11,804 bases of DNA from Actinomycetales bacterium (GTDB taxonomy: Bacteria; Actinomycetota; Actinomycetes; Actinomycetales; Beutenbergiaceae): positions 1-11,804 of the forward strand of contig JAENWO010000039.1 of the NCBI GenBank assembly GCA_016649925.1, read 5' to 3'. The position numbers and the translations under genes were made by a program. Below the pieces are notes generated by a model. It saw nothing but the letters and a program-made list of their open reading frames with translations. It was not told where the DNA came from and did not search any database. This document shows, one piece after another, positions 1 to 6,792 of this stretch. The number at the start of each line of letters is the position of its first letter. Position 1 is the stretch's first letter.

Positions 1-262
1 CCTCGGCGACCGGGCCGTCCTGGGCCGCCTGCTGGGCGCTGGCCTGGGGCTGGGCGCTGTCCTGGTGGGCCGCGGCGTCGTGCTGGGGGGCGCTCTCCCC
101 GCTCTGGGACACCGCTCCGCCCTGAGCGGTGTCGGTGGCCGCGGCCACCGCGGCTGCGGCGTGCTCCTCCGGCGTCATCACCGGACGCGTCGCGCGCCGG
201 GACCGGCGGGGACGCGAGGGGGTGGTCGGTGCGGTGGTCTCGTTGCTGAAGTTCTCTGACAC
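1..262 (-). CDS. N-terminus of an Ala/Gln-rich protein, possibly RNase E/G family (runs off the left edge)
   Basis: This is the first 87 codons of a leftward gene cut by the window edge. I chose the GTG at 262-260 because GGGAG lies 7 nt upstream on the minus strand. An in-frame ATG at 295-293, preceded by AGGTGGG, is an alternative that adds 11 residues. Third positions are overwhelmingly G/C, as expected for coding DNA here. The visible protein begins VSENFSNETTAPTTPSRP, continues with a basic Arg-rich patch (about residues 18-27), and then becomes a disordered Ala/Gln/Asp/Ser stretch. No folded domain is reached. Actinobacterial RNase E/G proteins often begin with such a Pro/Arg then Ala-rich region, so that family is a guess, but many other proteins have similar tails. 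It is transcribed divergently from cydA. I am confident that it is coding and not at all sure what it is. Confidence 0.65.
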   Translation of the reverse strand, partial: MSENFSNETTAPTTPSRPRRSRRATRPVMTPEEHAAAAVAAATDTAQGGAVSQSGESAPQHDAAAHQDSAQPQASAQQAAQDGPVAE

Positions 263-590
263 GGGTGTGCTCCCGAAACCCGGTTCACCAGCCATACCCA
301 CCTGGCGCCCGCGGGCGGTTCGTCGGCGTCGGCCGGTTGGCCGCCGTCGGAAGTCGAGTGTGTGGTGATCCTCGCGAACACTCGCGTCGAAGCACCGCCG
401 ACTCCATCGCGTGCCGTGTGGGCACGTCGCCGGGTGGTCGGTCCTGGCCCGCGCCAGCCAACGTGGCGGCGCGTGGTCTCATAACCCCAACTACCTATGC
501 GGATGTCGTCGGGTGCACCAGCGGGTATGGAACTGCCGATGCACCGCCTCAAGTATCGCACATCACACGCTCGAAGACCCGGTGGGCGAG

Positions 591-605
591 GTGACGAGTC
601 GTCAC
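591..605. promoter_or_regulatory. Perfect 15-bp palindrome upstream of cydA, candidate operator
   Basis: GTGACGA-G-TCGTCAC is a perfect dyad with 7-bp arms around one central base, about 90 bp before the cydA start. Its outer GTGA/TCAC halves recall CRP and Rex sites, but they are separated by 7 bases where those proteins need 6. Its GTGAC...GTCAC halves also resemble the GGGAC...GTCCC halves of the neighbouring dyad, whose centre is about 20 bp (two helical turns) away. It could therefore be a second, weaker site for the same dimer. The dyad is directly visible, while the binding protein is unknown. Confidence 0.5.
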
Positions 606-610
606 GATCT

Positions 611-624
611 GGGACCAAGGTCCC
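611..624. promoter_or_regulatory. DevR/DosR-box-like dyad upstream of cydA
   Basis: GGGACC-AA-GGTCCC has perfect 6-bp arms around AA. The core of the mycobacterial DevR (DosR) box is GGGACT-WW-AGTCCC, so the strongly conserved GGGAC and GTCCC halves and the A/T centre match, and the flanking GA at 625-626 fits the consensus too. It ends just before the expected -35 of the candidate promoter with its -10 at 648-653, the usual position of an activating DevR site. The window encodes a DevR-like regulator (9790-10452) with a conserved DNA-contact helix. That this regulator binds here is an inference. Confidence 0.5.
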
Positions 625-647
625 GACCCGCTCCCGGCGCCCGCTCA

Positions 648-653
648 TAGCGT
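648..653 (+). promoter_or_regulatory. Candidate -10 element (TAGCGT) for cydABDC
   Basis: TAGCGT fits the actinobacterial TANNNT -10 pattern and would give a leader of roughly 35-40 nt before the cydA GTG at 697. The bases 17 nt upstream (625-630) show no TTGACA-like -35. That would suit an activator-dependent promoter served by the dyad at 611-624. A single hexamer is weak evidence on its own. Confidence 0.3.
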
Positions 654-696
654 GGGCCCTGTTCCGGCCCGGCGCCGAAAGGGATGAGGCACGCCT

Positions 697-2151
697 GTGG
701 AAGCCCTCGACGTCGCGCGGTGGCAGTTCGGCATCGTCACCGTCTACCACTTCATCTTCGTCCCGCTCACGATCGGCCTCGCGCCGCTCGTCGCGATCAT
801 GCAGACCCTGTGGAACGTCACCGGCAAGGACCACTGGCTCCGGTTGACGAAGTTCTTCGGCAAGCTGCTCCTCATCAACTTCGCGATCGGCGTCGTCACC
901 GGCATCGTGCAGGAGTTCCAGTTCGGCATGAACTGGAGCGAGTACTCCCGGTTCGTGGGCGACGTCTTCGGGGCGCCTCTCGCCATCGAGGGACTCGCCG
1001 CGTTCTTCCTGGAGTCGACATTCCTCGGGCTGTGGATATTCGGCTGGGACAAGCTGCCGAAGAAGATCCACCTCGCCTGCATCTGGGCCGTGGCGATCGG
1101 CACGAACCTTTCCGCCTACTTCATCCTCGCGGCGAACTCGTGGATGCAGCACCCGGTGGGTGCCGTCTTCAACCCGGAGACCGGCCGTGCGGAGATGGTC
1201 GACTTCGGTGCGCTCCTGACGAACAACACGCTCGTCGCCGCATACAGCCACACCATCTCGACGTCGCTCCTCGTGGCGGGTACGTTCGTCGCGGGCCTGG
1301 CCGGCTGGCTGATGGTGCGCGCCGCGCGGAGCTCCGAGCTCGACCTGGCCCGGACCGTCTACCGCCCGGCGGCGATGCTGGGCCTCATCACGATCGTGCT
1401 GGCCGGCGTCGGGGTGGTCGTCTCCGGCGACTACCAGGGCAAGCTGATGTACGAGCAGCAGCCGATGAAGATGTCGGCGGCCGAGGCGCTGTGCGTGGGC
1501 GAAGAGGGCGCCTCGTTCTCCATCCTCACGATCGGTGACCTCTCGAACAGCTGCGAGGGGGTCCGGCACATCCTCACCATCCCCGGGGTGACGAGTTACC
1601 TCGGCACCGGCGACTTCAACGGCTACCTGCCGGGCGTGCAGGACATCCAGGCGCAGTACGCCGCCCAGTACGGCCCGGACGTCGACTACCAGCCCAACCT
1701 CGCCGTGACGTACTGGAGCTTCCGGTTGATGATCGGCTTCGCGGCCGGCTCCGCGGCCCTTGCACTGGCCGGGCTCTGGCTCCTGCGCAAGGGCCGCATC
1801 ACCGACAAGGCGTGGTTCGCCCGCCTCTGCCTGGTGGCGATCCCGATGCCGTTCGCTGCCGCGTCCTTCGGCTGGATCTTCACCGAGATGGGTCGCCAAC
1901 CCTGGGTGGTGGCGCCCAACCCGACCGGCCCCGAGCTGATCCGCATGCTCACCCAGGACGGCGTCTCCACCAGCGTCCCGGTGGGTGAGGTGCTCGCTTC
2001 CCTGCTCACGTTCACCGCGCTCTACAGCGTCCTCGCCGTCGTCTGGTTCACCCTGATGCGCCGCTACGCCGCCCTCGGCGTGGCTCCCGCGCCGAGCGAC
2101 GAGCCCGACGACGGCTCCGAGGACTCCCGGCCCCTCTCGTTCGCGTACTGA
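697..2151 (+). CDS. cydA: Cytochrome bd ubiquinol/menaquinol oxidase subunit I
   Basis: Membrane subunit that binds hemes b558, b595 and d, oxidises quinol and reduces O2 to water without pumping protons. The 484-residue protein starts at GTG 697 with GAGG 7 nt upstream. By comparison with E. coli CydA I see the b595 ligand His18 (in TVYHF), Glu98 and Glu106 (E99/E107 equivalents), the b558 ligands His185 (in AAYSHT) and Met398 (in TEMGRQPW), and the quinol-binding Lys258 and Glu263 spaced as K252/E257 are. The Q-loop is the short type, without the long C-terminal insertion of E. coli. It contains Cys266 and Cys286, near where mycobacterial bd oxidases form a Q-loop disulfide. The start MEALDVARWQFGIVTVYHF is typical of the family. 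It is the first gene of a four-gene operon, with cydB 12 nt downstream. Identification is certain at family level. Confidence 0.98.
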   Translation: MEALDVARWQFGIVTVYHFIFVPLTIGLAPLVAIMQTLWNVTGKDHWLRLTKFFGKLLLINFAIGVVTGIVQEFQFGMNWSEYSRFVGDVFGAPLAIEGLAAFFLESTFLGLWIFGWDKLPKKIHLACIWAVAIGTNLSAYFILAANSWMQHPVGAVFNPETGRAEMVDFGALLTNNTLVAAYSHTISTSLLVAGTFVAGLAGWLMVRAARSSELDLARTVYRPAAMLGLITIVLAGVGVVVSGDYQGKLMYEQQPMKMSAAEALCVGEEGASFSILTIGDLSNSCEGVRHILTIPGVTSYLGTGDFNGYLPGVQDIQAQYAAQYGPDVDYQPNLAVTYWSFRLMIGFAAGSAALALAGLWLLRKGRITDKAWFARLCLVAIPMPFAAASFGWIFTEMGRQPWVVAPNPTGPELIRMLTQDGVSTSVPVGEVLASLLTFTALYSVLAVVWFTLMRRYAALGVAPAPSDEPDDGSEDSRPLSFAY

Positions 2152-2163
2152 GGCGAGGACATC

Positions 2164-3203
<1,040 letters not shown>

Positions 3204-3207
<4 letters not shown>

Positions 3208-4874
3208 GCAAGCCGCTGGACCCCCGGCTGCTGCGCCGAGCGCGCAGCGCCCGCACCTACGTCCTGCTCACGTCGCTGCTGACCGCGGCGACGACGGCGT
3301 GCGTGGTGGCGGGTGCGATCCTCCTCGCGCGGGCGCTCGGGCCGGTGGTGACGGGGGACGCCCACCTGGCCGACGTCGTGACCGAGCTCCGCTGGGTCGC
3401 GGCGCTGTTCGTCGTACGGGCGGCCCTGGGCACGGTCGGCGAGCGCTTCGCGCACCGAAGCGCCGTGCGGGTGGTCGCGGAGCTGCGCGAACAGGTCCTC
3501 ACCCACGCCGCCCGCCTCGGCCCGCGGTGGCTCTCGGAGCACGGCGCGGATACCGCCACCCTGACGACCCGAGGGATCGACGCCCTCGAGCCGTACTTCG
3601 TCCGGTACCTGCCGCAGCTGCTGCTCACCGCCGTGCTGACCCCCGCGGTACTCGTCGTGATGGCCGGCCTCGACCTCGTCGCGGCAGCGACCGTCGCGTT
3701 CACGATCCCCCTCATCCCGGTCTTCATGTGGCTCATCGGCCTAGCCACGCAGCGCTTCGCCGCGGACCGGCTCCAGGTCCAGCAGCGGCTCGGCAGCCAG
3801 CTGCTGGACCTGCTCGCCGGGCTCGGCACGCTCCAGGCGTTCGGCCGCGCCCGCGGCCCGGCCCGGCGGGTCCGGGAGCTCTCGGAGGCCTCGCGCCGCA
3901 CCACCATGCAGACGCTGAAGGTCGCGTTCCTGTCCGGTGCCGTGCTGGAGCTGCTCGCCACCCTGTCCGTGGCGATGGTCGCCGTCGGCGTCGGACTGCG
4001 CCTCGTGTACGGCGAGCTCGACCTGGTCACCGGCCTCGCCGTGCTGATCCTCGCGCCCGAGGCGCTCCTGCCCCTGCGTCAGGTGGGCGTGCACTTCCAC
4101 GCCTCCGCCGACGGCGTCGCCGCGGCGGATGCCGTGTTCGAGATCCTTCAGACGCCGGTGGCCCGGACCGGGCACATGACCGTGGGTCGCGTGAGCGGAG
4201 TCGAGTGGGCGGGCGTCAGCGTGCGCGCCGGCGACCGCGGCTACGACGCGCCGGCCGACCTGGCGGGCGTGGTGCGCCCCGGACGCGTGACGGCGCTCGC
4301 CGGTCCCAGCGGCTCGGGGAAGACTACGGCCGCGATGGCCCTCCTCGGGCTGATCGAACCGGACGAGGGGGCCGTGCTCGTGCACACGCCCGACGGCGTC
4401 CTTCCCCTGCGCGAGATCGACCGGGCCGCGTGGTGGGCCCAGGTCTCGTGGGTCCCGCAACGGCCGGTCATCGAACCGGGCACCGTGCGCGAGAACGTGC
4501 TCGGTGCGCGCCGCGTCGACGGCGAGACCCTCGCTCGGGCCGCCGCCGCGACCGGCCTCGACGCCGTCGTCCGGTCCATGCCCAGCGGGTGGGACACCCT
4601 GATCGGGCAGGGCGGTGTGGGGCTCTCGGTGGGCCAGCGCCAGCGCCTCGCCCTGACGCGCGGCCTCCTCGACCCCGCCGCGGTACTCGTGCTGGACGAG
4701 CCGACTGCGCACCTGGACGCGGTCAGCGAGGAGCACGTGCTGGCCACGATCACCGCGGCGGCCGCCACCGGCAAGGCGGTCGTCGTGATCGCTCACCGCC
4801 CGTCCCTGCTCGCCGTGTGCGACGACGTCATCCAGGTCCGTTCCTCGCTCGCCCCCGTGGCGGTGGGCTCGTGA
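3204..4874 (+). CDS. cydD: CydD, ABC transporter half of the CydDC bd-oxidase assembly complex
   Basis: One half of the heterodimeric inner-membrane ABC exporter required for assembly of cytochrome bd. The E. coli complex was described as exporting glutathione and cysteine and has also been linked to heme. The protein has 556 residues: an N-terminal transmembrane domain (about 1-310), then a nucleotide-binding domain with Walker A GPSGSGKTT (367-375), signature LSVGQRQRLAL (from 474), Walker B VLVLDEPTAHLD (Asp498, Glu499) and switch His531 in IAHRP. The signature is LSVGQ rather than LSGGQ. The GTG start (3204) overlaps the cydB stop as GTGA, with no strong ribosome binding site, pointing to translational coupling. 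The stop likewise overlaps cydC. Gene order A-B-D-C makes CydD more certain than the sequence alone would. Confidence 0.93.
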
Positions 4875-6739
4875 CGGCCGCCACGCGCCGGGTGCCCACC
4901 AGGGGCCGTCGGCCCGCGCCGGCTCCGCCGCGCGAGCTGCAGGGTCTCCGGCGCACGGTCGCGATGCTCGACGTCGACGCCCGCCGGGTCGTGATCTCGG
5001 TGCTGTGGGGCAGCCTCGCGCTCGGCAGCGCCGTCGGGCTCGCCGCCGTGTCCGCCTGGCTGATCGCCCGCGCCAGCCAGATGCCCGCCGTCCTGGACCT
5101 GTCCGTGGCCGTGGTCACCGTCCGCGCGCTCGGCATCTCCCGCGGTGTGATGCGCTACCTCGAGCGGCTGAGCACGCACGACGTCGCGCTCCGCGGCGTG
5201 GTCAACCTCCGCGAGCGTGTCTACGCCACCCTGGCCGACGGACGCCCCGACGCCGTGGCCGGCCTGCGGCGGGGTGACGTCCTCGCCCGGGTGGGGTCCG
5301 ACGTCGACGCCGTCGGCGACGTCGTGGTGCGCGCACTCGTTCCGGCGCTGGTCGCGATCGTCGTCTCGACGGGGAGCGTGCTGCTCGTCGCGGCGTTCTC
5401 CCCCGCCAGCGCTGCGGTCCTCGCCGTGGCGCTCGCGATCGCCGGACTGGCCTCGCCCCAGCTCGCGACCCGGGCGGCACGGCGGGCGGAGCTGGGCACG
5501 ATCGACGCACGCGCCGACGTCGCCGCGTCGACGATGACGATCCTCGACGGCGCTGCCGAGCTCACCGTCTCCGGCCGGTTGGCCTCCGCCGTCGAGACGC
5601 TGCGCCGTGCGGAGGCCCGGCTCGCCGCGATGCTCGACGACGCCGCCCGCCCGGCCGCGTGGGCGCAGGGCCTGGGCACCCTCACGACGGGCCTCGCCGT
5701 CGTCGGCGCCCTGCTCATCGGCATCCCCGCCACCACCGCCGGGACGCTGGCCCCGGTGGAGCTCGCCGTCATCGTCCTCACCCCCCTCGCCGCGTTCGAG
5801 GCGACGAACGCACTGCCGGCAGCGGCTGTCCAGCTCGTGCGTTCCGGGGGGGCCGCGGTTCGCATCATGGACCTCCTCGACCGCGCCGGCTCCGCCGTGG
5901 TGCCGGCGAGCGCGGCTGACGTCGGCCACGCGGCTGACGTCGGCCACGCGGCTGAGGTCGGCCACGCAGTGGGCGAGGAGACCGAGCCGGTCGAGCCGAG
6001 TGGATGCGGGACCCGGGCGGGGCACGCTCTCGTCCCCGGCTCCGTCGTGGCAACCGGCCTGAGCTGCGGCTGGCCGGGACGTCCACCCGTGGTGGAGGGC
6101 CTGGACCTGGTCCTCGAACCGGGCCGGGCGGTCGTCGTCGTCGGGCCCAGCGGCATCGGCAAGTCGACGCTGCTGCTGACCCTGGCCGGTCTCATCCCGC
6201 CGGTCGCCGGCACGGTCCTCATCGACGGAGTCGACTCCGGGGACCTGCCCCACGGGGACGCAGCCCGCACCGTCACCCTCACTGCGGAGGACGCACACGT
6301 CTTCGACACCTCCGTCCTGGAGAACCTGCGCGTGGCCCGCGGCGACGTCACGCCCCACGAGGCTCGCGCGGCGCTGCGGCAGGCGGGTCTCGGTGACCTG
6401 CTGGCGGGGCTGCCGGAGGGCCTCGAGACGCGCCTGGGGGCGGACGCGACGGCCCTGTCCGGCGGGGAACGCCGTCGACTCCTGCTGGCCCGTGCGCTGC
6501 TCGCGCCCGCGCCGCTGATGCTGCTCGACGAGCCGGGCGAGCACCTGGACACCGATACCGCGGACGCCCTGCTGCGCGACGTGCTCGCCGTCGGGCGCGA
6601 CCGGGGTGTCCTCGTGGTGACGCACCGGCTCGCAGCCCTCGAGGGCGCGGACGAGGTGCTGGTCCTCGGCGACGAGGCGACGGTCGGGACCTTGTCCCCG
6701 CGCGCAGGGCGGTCCGCAGGCAGCACACTGGTCTCATGA
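4871..6739 (+). CDS. cydC: CydC, second ABC half-transporter of the CydDC complex
   Basis: Partner of CydD in the ABC complex needed for bd-oxidase maturation. I start it at GTG 4871, which overlaps the cydD stop as GTGA. The frame stays open upstream to 3179, but that stretch is an out-of-frame shadow of cydD. This gives 622 residues. A basic Pro-rich N-terminus is followed by a transmembrane domain (about 30-330), a long linker, and a nucleotide-binding domain with Walker A GPSGIGKST (425-433), signature LSGGERRRLLLARALL (from 529), Walker B LMLLDEPGEHLD (Asp553, Glu554) and switch His585. DEPG replaces the usual DEPT after the catalytic Glu. The linker (about 335-390) contains three copies of a hexapeptide (see 5912-5965) and looks disordered. 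The stop overlaps a mini-ORF as ATGA. Confidence 0.92.
   Translation: MTAATRRVPTRGRRPAPAPPRELQGLRRTVAMLDVDARRVVISVLWGSLALGSAVGLAAVSAWLIARASQMPAVLDLSVAVVTVRALGISRGVMRYLERLSTHDVALRGVVNLRERVYATLADGRPDAVAGLRRGDVLARVGSDVDAVGDVVVRALVPALVAIVVSTGSVLLVAAFSPASAAVLAVALAIAGLASPQLATRAARRAELGTIDARADVAASTMTILDGAAELTVSGRLASAVETLRRAEARLAAMLDDAARPAAWAQGLGTLTTGLAVVGALLIGIPATTAGTLAPVELAVIVLTPLAAFEATNALPAAAVQLVRSGGAAVRIMDLLDRAGSAVVPASAADVGHAADVGHAAEVGHAVGEETEPVEPSGCGTRAGHALVPGSVVATGLSCGWPGRPPVVEGLDLVLEPGRAVVVVGPSGIGKSTLLLTLAGLIPPVAGTVLIDGVDSGDLPHGDAARTVTLTAEDAHVFDTSVLENLRVARGDVTPHEARAALRQAGLGDLLAGLPEGLETRLGADATALSGGERRRLLLARALLAPAPLMLLDEPGEHLDTDTADALLRDVLAVGRDRGVLVVTHRLAALEGADEVLVLGDEATVGTLSPRAGRSAGSTLVS
5912..5965 (+). 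repeat. Three tandem 18-bp repeats inside cydC
   Basis: The unit GCGGCTGACGTCGGCCAC occurs three times in a row, with one substitution in the third copy (ACG to AGG across the codon boundary, changing Asp to Glu). In frame it encodes the hexapeptide A-D-V-G-H-A repeated as ADVGHA-ADVGHA-AEVGHA. It lies in the linker between the membrane and nucleotide-binding domains, where length changes should be tolerated. The near-identity of the copies suggests recent in-frame duplication. Confidence 0.9.
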
Positions 6740-6792
6740 GTTATGCCCTGCACCGGCGGGCCCTGCACCGGCGGGCCCGGAGCCGGCGGTGA
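6736..6792 (+). CDS. Possible 18-codon mini-ORF linking cydC to the sensor kinase
   Basis: The ATG at 6736 overlaps the cydC stop (ATGA), and the TGA at 6790-6792 overlaps the kinase GTG start at 6789 (GTGA). The frame encodes MSYALHRRALHRRARSRR, very basic and containing an in-frame duplication (ALHRR twice). There is no strong ribosome binding site, so it would rely on reinitiation by ribosomes leaving cydC. It may carry ribosomes across the 49-nt gap to the kinase instead of making a functional peptide. It could also be chance, since GTG and TGA are frequent in this DNA. I recognise no family. Confidence 0.3.
   Translation: MSYALHRRALHRRARSRR
6745..6774 (+). repeat. Tandem 15-bp duplication between cydC and the kinase gene
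   Basis: GCCCTGCACCGGCGG occurs twice without interruption, and the next bases (GCCCGGAGCCGGCGG) look like a diverged third copy. This divergent copy supplies the GGAG (6779-6782) that serves as the ribosome binding site for the kinase. Change in copy number would be in frame for the mini-ORF. Confidence 0.85.

Larger units (their letters stand above)
263..696. other. Divergent intergenic region between the left-edge gene and cydA
   Basis: About 430 bp with no convincing gene. Short open frames exist on both strands but lack ribosome binding sites and recognisable products. Besides the two dyads and the -10 listed separately, it holds a 7-bp inverted repeat CGAGTGT (355-361) / ACACTCG (378-384) with a 16-nt spacer. 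The right arm overlaps CGCGA-N4-TCGCG (373-386). CGGCC-GGTT-GGCCG at 330-343 is another small dyad. I see no good match to a Rex site (TGTGAA-N4-TTCACA) or a CRP site (TGTGA-N6-TCACA). I could not place a convincing promoter for the leftward gene. Confidence 0.6.

Noticed and set aside
591..605. Canonical Rex or CRP binding site
   Set aside because: The GTGA and TCAC halves are 7 bases apart instead of 6, and the typical TGTGAA/TTCACA flanks are absent.
4793..6625. A 610-codon minus-strand frame opposite cydC
   Set aside because: Antisense shadow with low-complexity Arg/Gly/His/Asp composition and no motifs.
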